From NCBI RefSeq assembly GCF_014650595.1, contig NZ_BMVG01000002.1, positions 434,001 to 498,000 on the forward strand: 64,000 nt of DNA, read 5' to 3'. Below the pieces are notes generated by a model. That model was given only the letters and a program-made list of their open reading frames with translations. It searched no databases and was not told where the DNA came from. A program made the translations under genes and the position numbers. Below, in pieces: positions 1 through 8,483 of the stretch (position 1 is the first letter of the stretch; each line of letters starts with the position of its first letter). The stretch comes from Streptomyces alanosinicus (GTDB lineage Bacteria; Actinomycetota; Actinomycetes; Streptomycetales; Streptomycetaceae).

Positions 1-1627
1 GCTTGCGGTACCAGGCGTCGTCGCCGGCGGCGGGCGCCTCGGACATGCCGGGGGAGCGGGTGCCGTAGACGAGCCCCTGGAGGTCCTCCGCCGGCTTCGG
101 CTTCGTGAAGAAGGACACCGCGACCATCACGACCGCGCCCGCGACGAAGCCCGCGATCGCGGAGACGAAGTTGGCGCCCTGGTCGGAGGGGATGGAGATG
201 ATGCCCTTCTTGTAGAGCACGAAGTAGTTCACCATCGCGGTGACGGTGCCCGCGAGCAGGCCCCAGAAGCCGGACTTCGCGGAGGCGCGCTTCCAGAACA
301 TGCCGACGATGAACACGACGAACATCGGCACGTTGAAGAAGGAGAACAGCGTCTGGAGGTAGCTCATGATGTTCGAGAACGAGGACGCCAGGAACGCCGT
401 GCCGACGGAGGCGGCCACGCCGATCGCCGTGATCAGACGGCCGAAGCGGACGTAGTACGCGTCCTCGCGGCCGCGCACCACGTACTTCGCCCAGATGTCG
501 TTCGTGAACACGGTGTTGAAGGACGACACGTTGGCCGCCATGCCCGCCATGAAGGCCGCCAGCAGACCGGTGACCGCGATGCCGAGGACGCCGTTGGGCA
601 GCAGTTCCTGCATCAGGTACGGGATGGCGTCGTTGTACTGCAGACCGGAGCCGGTGGTACCGATCTTCGGCACGAGCGCGGCGGCGACCAGGCCCGGGAT
701 CATCACCAGGAAGACGATGAAGATCTTCGGGTAGGCGGCGATCAGCGGGGTGCGCTGCCCGGCGGAGAGGTTCTTCGCGGACAGGGCGCGCTGCACCTCG
801 GCGAAGTTCGTCGTCCAGTAGCCGAAGGAGAGCACGAAGCCGAGGCCGAGGACGATGGTCAGCCAGTTGGCGCCGAGCGGGTTGACGCTGCCGATGCCGG
901 TCCCGCCCCAGGCGGTGGTGAAGTTGTGGCCGTGGGTCGCGGTGAGCTTGTGGGTCAGTCCGCCCCAGCCGCCGACCTTCTTCAGGCCGAGGATGGTGAT
1001 CGGGATGAGGGCGGCCAGGATCACGAAGAACTGGAGGACCTCGTTGTAGATCGCCGAGGAGAGACCGCCGAGGGTGATGTACGCGAGGACGAAGGCGCCG
1101 GCGACCACGATGGCCACCCACTGCGGCCAGCCCAGCAGTGCCTCGACGACGATCGCGAGGGCGTAGAGGTTGACGCCCGCGATCAGGATGGCGGCGAACG
1201 CGAAGAGGATCGAACTGAGCAGGTGGGCGGCCCGGTCGAAGCGCAGCAGCAGGAACTCGGGGACCGAGCGGACCTTGCTGCCGTAGTAGAAGGGCATCAT
1301 CACCAGGCCCAGGAAGACCATGGCCGGGATGGCGCCGATCCAGTACCAGTGCACGGTGTAGGCGCCGTACTGGGCGCTGTTCGCGGCCATGCCCAGGATC
1401 TCGGTGGCCGCCAGGTTCGCCGAGATGAAGGCGAGGCCGGTGATCCAGGCGGGCAGCGAGCGTCCGGAGAGGAAGAAGTCGAGGCTGGTCTTCACCGAGC
1501 GGCGGGCCGCGAAGCCGATACCGAGGACGACGACGAAGTAGATCGCCAGGATCGTGTAGTCCAGCCAGTTGGTGGGGAGCCGTAGCTCCGCCGCCAGTTG
1601 GAGCGGGGTGTCTGTGGGGGTTTGCAT
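1..1627 (-). CDS. Sodium/solute symporter (SSS family), probable galactose uptake; C-terminus cut by the window edge
   Basis: Reading leftward from ATG at 1627 gives MQTPTDTPLQL, then many hydrophobic segments with hallmarks of the SSS family (sodium:glucose/galactose type): an early LDYTILAIYFVVV helix, a GRSLPAWITGLAFISANLAA stretch in the first loop, and a GLLAAFMAGMAANVSSFNT segment typical of the sodium-site helix. About 542 codons are visible and the frame is open at base 1, so the C-terminus lies outside. The gene is divergent from galT-galE-galK, so galactose or a related sugar is the likely substrate; this is inferred from context, since SSS sequences alone rarely fix substrate. The ribosome binding site is weak (AGCGAG). 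Family assignment is secure, substrate is not. Confidence 0.85.
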   Translation of the reverse strand, partial: MQTPTDTPLQLAAELRLPTNWLDYTILAIYFVVVLGIGFAARRSVKTSLDFFLSGRSLPAWITGLAFISANLAATEILGMAANSAQYGAYTVHWYWIGAIPAMVFLGLVMMPFYYGSKVRSVPEFLLLRFDRAAHLLSSILFAFAAILIAGVNLYALAIVVEALLGWPQWVAIVVAGAFVLAYITLGGLSSAIYNEVLQFFVILAALIPITILGLKKVGGWGGLTHKLTATHGHNFTTAWGGTGIGSVNPLGANWLTIVLGLGFVLSFGYWTTNFAEVQRALSAKNLSAGQRTPLIAAYPKIFIVFLVMIPGLVAAALVPKIGTTGSGLQYNDAIPYLMQELLPNGVLGIAVTGLLAAFMAGMAANVSSFNTVFTNDIWAKYVVRGREDAYYVRFGRLITAIGVAASVGTAFLASSFSNIMSYLQTLFSFFNVPMFVVFIVGMFWKRASAKSGFWGLLAGTVTAMVNYFVLYKKGIISIPSDQGANFVSAIAGFVAGAVVMVAVSFFTKPKPAEDLQGLVYGTRSPGMSEAPAAGDDAWYRK

Positions 1628-1679
1628 GAGAACTCGCTTCGTTGCGCGAACTGATCCTGAGCGGAACCTACGTCTCCGC

Positions 1680-1770
1680 GTTCAGTAATTGAACACTTCT
1701 GTTGGTGTTCTTTGTTTGATTGTGATGATCCGCGGTGTTGTCGAGTTGTGGTCTGTTATGTTTGATTGTG
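1680..1770. promoter_or_regulatory. Divergent gal control region with inverted and direct repeats
   Basis: The 180 bp between the symporter and galT are markedly AT-richer than the surroundings. They hold an inverted repeat GTTCA-N5-TGAAC (1680-1694), an overlapping GAACAC-N8-GTGTTC (1691-1710), and an exact 12-bp direct repeat TGTTTGATTGTG at 1713-1724 and 1759-1770, 46 bp apart. These look like operators shared by both promoters. Streptomyces galP1 is known to be controlled through short direct and inverted repeats; that these are the equivalent sites is inferred. No confident -10/-35 pair was assigned. Confidence 0.5.
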
Positions 1771-1807
1771 TTGAGTGATTGGGTGCGGGACATAGAGGAG
1801 TCCGGCG

Positions 1808-2869
1808 TTGAAAAAGACCTCGACACGGCTGGCCGACGGTCGTGAGCTGATCTACTACGACCTGCGCGACGACACCGTGCGAGACGCGGCCGACCGCCGG
1901 CCCCTGGACCGCACGGTCACCACCTCCGAGGTCCGCCGGGACGCGCTGCTCGGCGACGCGGTCGCGGTCGCCTCCCACCGGCAGGGCCGCACGTACCACC
2001 CGCCGGCCGACGAGTGCCCGCTGTGCCCGACGCGGGGCGAGCGGCTCAGCGAGATCCCGGACTCGTCGTACGACGTCGTCGTCTTCGAGAACCGGTTCCC
2101 CTCCCTGGCCGGCGACTCCGGCCGGTGCGAGGTCGTCTGCTTCACCTCCGACCACGACGCCTCCTTCGCGGACCTGAGCGACGAGCAGGCGGGCCTCGTG
2201 CTCGACGCCTGGACGGACCGGACCTCCGAGCTGTCGCACCTGCCCGCCGTGAAGCAGGTCTTCTGCTTCGAGAACCGGGGTGCGGAGATCGGCGTGACCC
2301 TGGGGCACCCGCACGGGCAGATCTACGCCTACCCCTTCACCACCCCGCGCACCGCGCTGATGCTCCGCTCGGTCGCCGCGCACAAGCGGGCCACCGGCGG
2401 CGAGAACCTCTTCGACGCGGTCCTGCGGCGCGAGCTGGCCGACGGGCGGGTCGTCCTTGAGGGTGAACACTGGGTCGCGTTCGTGCCGTACGCGGCGCAC
2501 TGGCCGTACGAGGTCCACCTGTACCCGAGGCGCCGGGTGCCCGACCTGCTCGCACTGGACGAGGCGGCACGCACAGAATTCCCCCAGGTCTATCTGGAAC
2601 TCTTGAGGCGCTTCGACCGGATCTTCGGCACCGGTGAGCCTGCGACGCCGTACATCGCGGCCTGGCACCAGGCCCCGTTCGGCGCGCTGGCCGAGTTCGA
2701 GGGCGTGGAGCGCGACGATTTCGCGCTCCACCTCGAGCTCTTCACCATCCGCCGCACTTCCGGCAAGCTGAAGTTTCTCGCGGGTTCCGAGTCCGGCATG
2801 AACGTGTTCATCAACGACGTGCCGCCGGAACACGCGGCCGAGCGACTGCGAGAGGTAGCGAGTTCATGA
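1808..2869 (+). CDS. galT: Galactose-1-phosphate uridylyltransferase
   Basis: Transfers UMP between UDP-glucose and galactose-1-phosphate in the Leloir pathway, in the cytoplasm. The 353-residue protein has the HIT-fold signature [12 protein letters not shown] with the catalytic His-Pro-His, a [13 protein letters not shown] zinc-site segment, and the ending ETFTIRR-like/[16 protein letters not shown] block characteristic of GalT. Length is normal for the family. The start is TTG at 1808, placed 7 bases after GAGGAG. Its stop overlaps the galE start (ATGA), so the two are translationally coupled. First gene of galT-galE-galK, presumably transcribed from the repeat-rich region upstream. Confidence 0.97.
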   Translation: MKKTSTRLADGRELIYYDLRDDTVRDAADRRPLDRTVTTSEVRRDALLGDAVAVASHRQGRTYHPPADECPLCPTRGERLSEIPDSSYDVVVFENRFPSLAGDSGRCEVVCFTSDHDASFADLSDEQAGLVLDAWTDRTSELSHLPAVKQVFCFENRGAEIGVTLGHPHGQIYAYPFTTPRTALMLRSVAAHKRATGGENLFDAVLRRELADGRVVLEGEHWVAFVPYAAHWPYEVHLYPRRRVPDLLALDEAARTEFPQVYLELLRRFDRIFGTGEPATPYIAAWHQAPFGALAEFEGVERDDFALHLELFTIRRTSGKLKFLAGSESGMNVFINDVPPEHAAERLREVASS

Positions 2870-3828
2870 AGTACCTGGTGACGGGCGGCGCGGGTTACGT
2901 CGGCAGTGTCGTGGCCCAGCATCTGCTGGAGGCCGGCCACGAGGTCACCGTCCTCGACAACCTCTCCACGGGCTTTCGCGAAGGCGTTCCGGCCGGCGCC
3001 GCGTTCATCGAGGGCGACATCCGCGACGCCGCCAAGTGGCTCGACCCCTCCTATGACGGCGTGCTCCACTTCGCCGCGTCCTCGCAGGTCGGCGAGTCCG
3101 TGGTGAAGCCGGAGAAGTACTGGGACAACAACGTCGCCGGCTCCCTGGCGCTGCTCGGCGCGATGCGCGACGCGGGCGTGCGCACGCTGGTCTTCTCCTC
3201 CACGGCGGCCACCTACGGCGAGCCGGAGCAGGTCCCGATCCCGGAGACCGCCCCGACGAGGCCGACCAGCGCCTACGGCTCCACCAAGCTCGCCGTCGAC
3301 CACATGATCACCAGCGAGGCGATCGCCCACGGCCTGGCCGCGGTGTCGCTGCGCTACTTCAACGTGGCCGGCGCCTACGGCGCCTACGGCGAGCGCCACG
3401 ACCCCGAGTCGCACCTCGTCCCGCTGGTCCTCCAGGTCGCCCAGGGCCGCCGCGAGGCGATCTCCGTCTTCGGCGACGACTACCCGACCCCGGACGGCAC
3501 CTGCGTGCGTGACTACATCCACGTCGCGGACCTGGCCGAGGCCCATCTGCTGGCCGTGACGGCCGCGCGCCCGGGCGAGCACCTGATCTGCAACCTCGGC
3601 AACGGCGAGGGCTTCTCCGTGCGCGAGGTCATCGAGACGGTCCGCCGGGTCACCGGCCACCCGATCCCGGAGGTCGTGGCCCCGCGCCGGGGCGGCGACC
3701 CCGCCGTCCTGGTCGCCTCGGCGGACACCGCGCGCGAGAAACTGGGCTGGAACCCGACCCGCGCGGATCTCGCGGGCATCGTCGCGGACGCCTGGGAGTT
3801 CGCGCAGCACATCACAAAGGAGCGGTAG
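2866..3828 (+). CDS. galE: UDP-glucose 4-epimerase
   Basis: Interconverts UDP-galactose and UDP-glucose with bound NAD. A short-chain dehydrogenase-type extended SDR of 320 residues: N-terminal Rossmann motif TGGAGYVGS, the STAATYGEP segment with the catalytic Ser/Thr, and the YGSTKLAVD motif supplying the catalytic Tyr and Lys. The [25 protein letters not shown] stretch is typical of GalE. It overlaps galT by 4 bases at the start and galK by 1 base at the end (TAGTG), so the three genes form one coupled operon. Confidence 0.97.
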   Translation: MKYLVTGGAGYVGSVVAQHLLEAGHEVTVLDNLSTGFREGVPAGAAFIEGDIRDAAKWLDPSYDGVLHFAASSQVGESVVKPEKYWDNNVAGSLALLGAMRDAGVRTLVFSSTAATYGEPEQVPIPETAPTRPTSAYGSTKLAVDHMITSEAIAHGLAAVSLRYFNVAGAYGAYGERHDPESHLVPLVLQVAQGRREAISVFGDDYPTPDGTCVRDYIHVADLAEAHLLAVTAARPGEHLICNLGNGEGFSVREVIETVRRVTGHPIPEVVAPRRGGDPAVLVASADTAREKLGWNPTRADLAGIVADAWEFAQHITKER

Positions 3829-4982
3829 TGGGGGCAGAGCAGGTCGCGGAGCGCTTCGCCGAGCTGTACGGCAGCGAGCCGGAGGGGGTGTGGGCGGCGC
3901 CGGGCCGGGTCAATCTGATCGGCGAGCACACCGACTACAACGACGGCTTCGTGATGCCGTTCGCGCTGCCGCACCAGGCGATCGCGGCGGTCTCCCGCCG
4001 CACCGACGGCGTCCTGCGCCTGCACTCGGCGGACATCGAGGGCGGGGTCGCGCAGCTGCGCCTGGACGACCTCGCGCCGCAGAGCGACGCGCACTGGACG
4101 GCGTACCCGGCGGGCGTGGTCTGGGCCCTGCGCGAGGCGGGCCACGAGATCACCGGCGCGGACGTGCATCTGTCCTCCACGGTGCCGACCGGCGCCGGGC
4201 TGTCCTCCTCGGCGGCCCTGGAGGTGGTCATCGCCCTGGCGCTGAACGACCTCTACGACCTCGGCCTCAAGCGCTGGAAGCTGGCCCGGCTGTGCCAGCG
4301 CGCCGAGAACGTGTACGTCGGCGCGCCGACCGGGATCATGGACCAGACGGCCTCGGCCTGCTGCGAGGCGGGCCATGCGCTCTTCCTCGACACCCGTGAC
4401 CTGTCCCAGCGGCAGATCCCCTTCGACCTCGCGGCCGAGGGGCTGCGTCTGCTGGTGGTCGACACCCAGGTCAAGCACGCGCACAGCGGCGGCGAGTACG
4501 GCAAGCGCCGGGCGGGCTGCGAGAAGGGCGCGGCGCTGCTCGGGGTCGACGCCCTGCGGGACGTCCCGTACGCCGGCCTGGACGCGGCGCTGGCCCGGCT
4601 CGGCGACGAGGAGGAGATCGTCCGCCTGGTCCGCCACATCGTGACGGAGAACCACCGGGTGGAGCAGGTGGTGGACCTCCTCACGGCCGGCCGCGCCCGC
4701 GCCATCGGCCCGGTCCTCACCGAGGGCCACGCCTCCCTGCGCGACGACTTCCGCATCTCCTGCCCGGAGCTGGACCTGGTCGTCGACACGGCGCTCGCGG
4801 CGGGGGCGCCGGGCGCCAGGATGACCGGCGGCGGCTTCGGCGGCTCGGCGATCGTCCTGACCGAGGCCGCCGACGTCGACACGCACACCAAGGCGATCGA
4901 AGAGGCCTTCGCGGCAGCGGGCTTCACGGCCCCGCGCGTCTTCGAGGCGGTGCCGTCGGCGGGGGCACGGCGGCTGGTCTGA
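3828..4982 (+). CDS. galK: Galactokinase
   Basis: Phosphorylates galactose at C1 using ATP, the entry step of the Leloir pathway. A GHMP-family kinase of 384 residues: the galactokinase signature GRVNLIGEHTDYNDGFVMP near the N-terminus, the GHMP ATP-binding motif PTGAGLSSSAALE around residues 123-135, and the C-terminal GARMTGGGFGGSAIVL motif. The GTG start at 3828 follows AAAGGAG and overlaps the galE stop. Last gene of the gal operon; a strong hairpin follows at once. Confidence 0.97.
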   Translation: MGAEQVAERFAELYGSEPEGVWAAPGRVNLIGEHTDYNDGFVMPFALPHQAIAAVSRRTDGVLRLHSADIEGGVAQLRLDDLAPQSDAHWTAYPAGVVWALREAGHEITGADVHLSSTVPTGAGLSSSAALEVVIALALNDLYDLGLKRWKLARLCQRAENVYVGAPTGIMDQTASACCEAGHALFLDTRDLSQRQIPFDLAAEGLRLLVVDTQVKHAHSGGEYGKRRAGCEKGAALLGVDALRDVPYAGLDAALARLGDEEEIVRLVRHIVTENHRVEQVVDLLTAGRARAIGPVLTEGHASLRDDFRISCPELDLVVDTALAAGAPGARMTGGGFGGSAIVLTEAADVDTHTKAIEEAFAAAGFTAPRVFEAVPSAGARRLV

Positions 4983-4990
4983 GTCAGCCT

Positions 4991-5022
4991 CGTCGGCCCC
5001 GCGCTACGGTGCGGGGCCGACG
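4991..5022 (+). terminator. gal operon terminator
   Basis: Perfect 12-bp inverted repeat, CGTCGGCCCCGC (4991-5002) with GCGGGGCCGACG (5011-5022), 8-base loop, then GTCTTTCG. It begins 8 bases after the galK stop. Confidence 0.8.
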
Positions 5023-5060
5023 GTCTTTCGCCGACGGTGTCCCGGGGGAGGTTCGGGCGG

Positions 5061-5978
5061 ATGGACGCCGACGCGATACGGTCCCGCTTCGACGGCCGGG
5101 GGCGGCTCGAACTCCGCCTCGGCATCGAGGGGCGAGCCCTGGCCGAGTGGATCGCGCACGCGCTCGGGTACGAACTGGTCTCCGTCGAGCGCCAGGGAGG
5201 CAGGTCCTTCCAGGCCTTCGGCGGCGTCCAGCACACCGCCGTGAGCTACATCCTGCACTTCCGGCGCGACGACGACCCCCGGGCCCGCCGCCGGGCCGAG
5301 CTGACCGTCGAGCGGCTGCGGGCGGGCGGACCGGTGCTGCCGGACGGCTCGTCGGACCCGCCCGCGCCGCCGTCCCTCGCTCCCGCGCCGCCGCTCGTAC
5401 CCCGGCCGCCGCAGCCCCGCCCCCGGCGCTCGCTGGAACCCCAGCCGCCGCCACCCGCGCCGACGGGCCCGCCCGGCCCCCGGATCCCGCCGCGCCCGGC
5501 GTATCCGCCGGCGCCCCCGCCGCCGGGCCGGCCGGATGCCGGGCGCCCCGCGCGCCCCACAGGCTCGCGGGGCGCCCCGGCCGGGTCAGCCCAGCCGTTT
5601 CGTCAGGGTGTACTCCGTGATCCCCGGCGGATAGTCGGGGATCACGCACACCACCTCGTAGCCCCGCTTCGCGTAGAAGCGGGGGGCCTGGAAGTCCCAG
5701 GTCTCCAGGCGGGCGGTGGCGCAGGCACGGTCGGTCACGGCGATGTGTTCCGCCTTCGCCAGCAGATCCGAGCCCAGTCCGGTGCCGCGGTGGGCGGCGT
5801 CGACCCACAGCCAGGTGATGTGCAGCCAGGTCGCCCAGGTGTGGCCGACCAGGCCGCCCGCCAGGTCACCGGCGCGGTCCAGTGCCCAGACGTGCAGGGG
5901 GACTTCGCGCCCGCCGGGTGTGCCACGCAGCGCCGCGAGCACCGGGGACGCCGCCGTGTCGCTGTCCCGCAGCCGTGA
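5061..5978 (+). CDS. Hypothetical protein with conserved N-terminal domain and proline-rich tail; 3' end uncertain
   Basis: Not recognised as a named family. The ATG at 5061 lies 10 bases after GGGGGAG. The first 90 or so residues (MDADAIRSRFDG, AEWIAHALGYELVSVE, VSYILHFRRDDD) read as a compact alpha/beta domain, followed by a tail of Pro, Ala and Arg. The frame stays open to 5978, but from 5586 onward it lies entirely antisense to the acetyltransferase gene, where its residues look like an antisense shadow. The real product probably ends near 5586, which would need a frame change or sequence error, or the two genes truly overlap by about 390 bases. A GTG at 5037 is an alternative start. Confidence 0.45.
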   Translation: MDADAIRSRFDGRGRLELRLGIEGRALAEWIAHALGYELVSVERQGGRSFQAFGGVQHTAVSYILHFRRDDDPRARRRAELTVERLRAGGPVLPDGSSDPPAPPSLAPAPPLVPRPPQPRPRRSLEPQPPPPAPTGPPGPRIPPRPAYPPAPPPPGRPDAGRPARPTGSRGAPAGSAQPFRQGVLRDPRRIVGDHAHHLVAPLRVEAGGLEVPGLQAGGGAGTVGHGDVFRLRQQIRAQSGAAVGGVDPQPGDVQPGRPGVADQAARQVTGAVQCPDVQGDFAPAGCATQRREHRGRRRVAVPQP

Positions 5979-6029
5979 GCGGAGCAGATCACGTCGGCCT
6001 TTGTCGACTTCCGCCTCAATACGAAACAT
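5586..6029 (-). CDS. GNAT-family N-acetyltransferase
   Basis: A 147-residue protein with the GNAT fold. The beta4 region HITWLWVDAAHRGTGLGSDLL contains the acetyl-CoA pyrophosphate loop (R/Q-x-x-G-x-G/A form, here HRGTGLG), and the C-terminal ARLETWDFQAPRFYAKRGYEVV is the usual motif B with Tyr acid. Acceptor unknown; likely a small molecule. The ATG at 6029 (MFRIEAEVDKGR) is preferred over an in-frame GTG at 6038; neither has a strong ribosome binding site. Converges with the hypothetical gene to the left. Confidence 0.85.
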   Translation of the reverse strand: MFRIEAEVDKGRRDLLRSRLRDSDTAASPVLAALRGTPGGREVPLHVWALDRAGDLAGGLVGHTWATWLHITWLWVDAAHRGTGLGSDLLAKAEHIAVTDRACATARLETWDFQAPRFYAKRGYEVVCVIPDYPPGITEYTLTKRLG

Positions 6030-6349
6030 GCGGCACACGATAAACGCGCTGGACGGCCAGTTCTGTAAATCCGCTTCCGCTGCGTGCTGACATCCGTACT
6101 CTGTGGAACAGCACCGGTGGGGGCCGGTGCTGATCAGGGGGCGAGACAGGCGGGTACGGCGCCTGCGGTGGGGGTAGCAGTTTCCGCGACGGCGGCGGCC
6201 GTGCGGCGCGCGTCCTTGGCCGAAGGTGTCGTACCCGCGCCGGTCGTCGTTCCCCGGACCTATCCGGTCTCTCCGGACCGGCTGACGGCCGGGCCCTTCC
6301 GGACCTTGGTTGTCCCCTGCTCCGTGCGGAGCCTGGGGAAGGGGGTTTC

Positions 6350-7117
6350 GTGGTTCGTATCCGAGTCCTGGTCGTGGACGACCACCGCATCTTCGCCGAG
6401 TCGCTCGCCGCCGCCCTGGCCGCCGAGCCGGACGTCGACGTCTCCGCCGCCGGCAGCGGCCCGGCCGCGCTGCGCTGCCTGGAGCGGGCGGCCGGTGAGG
6501 GCCGCCGCTTCGACGTCCTCCTCGTCGATGCCGACCTCGGCGGTCATGTGCCCGGCTCCCGCCCGGCCGTGCCCGTGCAGGAGGGCGACGAGGAGGGCCT
6601 GGTCGACGGGATCTCGCTGGTCGCGGGCGTGCGCGTCGCCCAGCCCGCCGTGCGGACCGTCGTCCTCGCCGAGAAGGACGATCCCCGGCGGGCGGCGCTC
6701 GCGCTGCAGGCCGGTGCCTGCGGATGGGTCGCCAAGGACTGCTCGCTGTCCCGGCTGCTGACGGTGATCCGGGGCGTGCTGCGCGACGAGACCCATCTGC
6801 CGCCCGCCCTGCTCACCGGAGTGCTCAGGGAGCTGACGGCCGCGCGCCGGCACCGCACCGAGAGCGAGCGGCTGGTGGAGTCCCTCACGCCCCGGGAGCG
6901 GGAGGTGCTGCGCTGCATGGTCGCGGGTCTGGGCCGCAAGGCCGTCGCCGAGCGGCTGTTCCTCTCCCCGCACACCGTGCGCACCCATATGCAGAACGTC
7001 CTCGGCAAGCTCGGCGTCCATTCGACGTTGGCCGCCGTGGCGCTCGCCCGGCGCGCGGGGGTCGGCCCGGCCGAGCTAACCGGGGATGTTGTCGAACGGG
7101 GCGGTCAACTGGCGTAG
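6350..7117 (+). CDS. Orphan response regulator, NarL/LuxR type, with atypical receiver
   Basis: 255 residues: a receiver domain (1 to about 150) and a LuxR-type HTH (SLTPREREVLRCMVAGLGRKAVAERLFLSPHTVRTHMQNVLGKLGVHS). Acidic pair D10-D11, phospho-acceptor D60 (LLVDADLGG) and conserved Lys (GWVAKD) are present. Two things are odd: about 25 extra residues (HVPGSRPAVPVQEGDEEGLV) sit between D60 and the DGISL helix, and the usual Thr/Ser before the last strands is Ala (VVLAEKDD). No histidine kinase adjoins it; one orphan kinase lies at 19841-21151, with no evidence that they pair. GTG start at 6350. The 3' end overlaps the convergent MarR gene by 42 bases. Confidence 0.88.
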   Translation: MVRIRVLVVDDHRIFAESLAAALAAEPDVDVSAAGSGPAALRCLERAAGEGRRFDVLLVDADLGGHVPGSRPAVPVQEGDEEGLVDGISLVAGVRVAQPAVRTVVLAEKDDPRRAALALQAGACGWVAKDCSLSRLLTVIRGVLRDETHLPPALLTGVLRELTAARRHRTESERLVESLTPREREVLRCMVAGLGRKAVAERLFLSPHTVRTHMQNVLGKLGVHSTLAAVALARRAGVGPAELTGDVVERGGQLA

Positions 7118-7573
7118 CAGGCCCGCGAGTTCGGCGCGCTGGGTGCGGGAGAGCTCCGCGAGGATCGCCCGCTCCTGTTCCAGCAGGCCCGCCAGCGCCT
7201 GGTCCGCGCGGTCCCGGCCGGTGTCGGTGAGCCGGACCAGTACCCCCCGCCGGTCGCTCGGGTCGGGCAGCCGCTCCACCAGGCCCTTCTTGGCCAGGCG
7301 GTCGATGCGGTTGGTCATCGTGCCCGACGTGACCAGGGTCTGGGTCAGCAGCTGGCCGGGGGAGAGCTGATACGGCGTGCCCGCGCGCCGGAGCGCGGTG
7401 AGCACATCGAACTCCCATGGCTCCAGCTGATGCTCGGCGAAGGCGAGCCGGCGCGCACGGTCCAGATGCCGGGCCAGTCGGCTCACCCGGCTGAGCACTT
7501 CCAGCGGCTCCACGTCGAGGTCCGGACGTTCCCGGCGCCACGCTGCGACCAGCCGATCGACCTCGTCCTCCAT
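7076..7573 (-). CDS. MarR-family transcriptional regulator
   Basis: 165 residues with the MarR winged-helix layout: dimerisation helices at both ends, recognition region LLTQTLVTSGTMTNRIDRLAKKGLVERLPDPSDRRGVLVRLTDTG, in which the DRRG wing motif is diagnostic. ATG at 7573 begins MEDEVDRLVAAWRRERPDLDV; longer upstream frames lack support. Divergent from the trans-aconitate methyltransferase gene with 88 bp between, which holds a duplicated operator-like sequence, so it probably represses itself and that gene. Ligand unknown; trans-aconitate or a related acid is a guess from context. Confidence 0.92.
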   Translation of the reverse strand: MEDEVDRLVAAWRRERPDLDVEPLEVLSRVSRLARHLDRARRLAFAEHQLEPWEFDVLTALRRAGTPYQLSPGQLLTQTLVTSGTMTNRIDRLAKKGLVERLPDPSDRRGVLVRLTDTGRDRADQALAGLLEQERAILAELSRTQRAELAGLLRQLTAPFDNIPG

Positions 7574-7602
7574 GGAGATCAGTGTAGTGGTTGTGTCGAC
7601 AT

Positions 7603-7637
7603 GAAGTCTCTTGAAGTCGAGTCTCTTGACGTCGAGA
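7603..7637. promoter_or_regulatory. Probable MarR operator: tandem 15-bp repeat
   Basis: Two adjoining 15-bp units, GTCTCTTGAAGTCGA (7606-7620) and GTCTCTTGACGTCGA (7621-7635), differ at one base. Unit 2 with the next bases reads TCTCTTGACGTCGAGA, a near-perfect dyad of the sort bound by MarR dimers. It sits between the divergent MarR and methyltransferase starts, 25 bp from the latter. Confidence 0.6.
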
Positions 7638-7661
7638 TAAAAATACAGGGAGAGTGGAGAC

Positions 7662-8474
7662 ATGACGAACCCCACCTGGGACCCCGGTCAGTATCTGCGG
7701 CACGCCGACCACCGGGCCCGCCCCTTCACCGACCTCCTCGCCCGCGTCCCGGACGCGCCCGCACCGGCGCCCCGCATCGCCGACCTCGGCTGCGGGCCGG
7801 GCAATGTCACCGCCCTGCTCACCCGGCGCTGGCCCACCGCCCACGTCACCGGCTACGACAACTCGCCCGAGATGCTCGATGCCGCCCACACCCGGCACGA
7901 GGGCCCAACGGCCGGCGGCGGCCGACTGGACTTCGCCCACGCCGACGTCCGCACCTGGACGCCCAAGGAGCCGTACGACCTGATCGTCTCCAACGCGACC
8001 CTCCAGTGGGTGCCGGGCCACACCGACCGCTTCGCCGACTGGATCGCCGGCCTCGCACCCGGCGGCACCCTCGCCTTCCAGATGCCCGACAACATCGACG
8101 CCCCGCTGCACGCCCTGATGCGCGAACTCGCCGCCACGCCCCGCTGGAAGTCCCGGCTCGCCGACGTCCTGCGCCGCACCGACTCCGTCCACACCCCCGG
8201 CACCTATCTGGACCTCCTCGCCCGCCTCGGCTGCGCGACCGATGTGTGGCAGACGACGTACCTCCATGTCCTGCCGGGCGAGGACCCGGTCCTGGACTGG
8301 GTCAAGGGGACCGGCCTGCGGCCCGCCCTGACCGCGCTCGCCGACGATCCCGAAGCCCGGGACGCGTTCCTCACCGAGTACCGGGACCTGCTGCGCGAGG
8401 CCTACCCGAGCGCGCCGTACGGCACGGTCATGTCCTTCCGGCGGCTGTTCGCCGTCGCCGTGAAGGAGAGCTGA
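7662..8474 (+). CDS. tam: Trans-aconitate 2-methyltransferase
   Basis: SAM-dependent methyltransferase of 270 residues expected to methylate trans-aconitate, a toxic by-product that inhibits aconitase. Sequence supports the Tam family: N-terminal WDPGQYLRHADHRARPFTDLL, SAM motif I IADLGCGPGNVTALL, motif II GYDNSPEMLDAA, YDLIVSNATLQWVPGH, and the family-typical AFQMPDNIDAPLH and TYLHVLPGEDPVLDWVKGTGLRP segments. ATG at 7662 with a GGAGA ribosome site. Divergent from a MarR regulator. Ends 9 bp from the next convergent gene. Confidence 0.92.
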   Translation: MTNPTWDPGQYLRHADHRARPFTDLLARVPDAPAPAPRIADLGCGPGNVTALLTRRWPTAHVTGYDNSPEMLDAAHTRHEGPTAGGGRLDFAHADVRTWTPKEPYDLIVSNATLQWVPGHTDRFADWIAGLAPGGTLAFQMPDNIDAPLHALMRELAATPRWKSRLADVLRRTDSVHTPGTYLDLLARLGCATDVWQTTYLHVLPGEDPVLDWVKGTGLRPALTALADDPEARDAFLTEYRDLLREAYPSAPYGTVMSFRRLFAVAVKES

Positions 8475-8483
8475 ACCGCGCGG

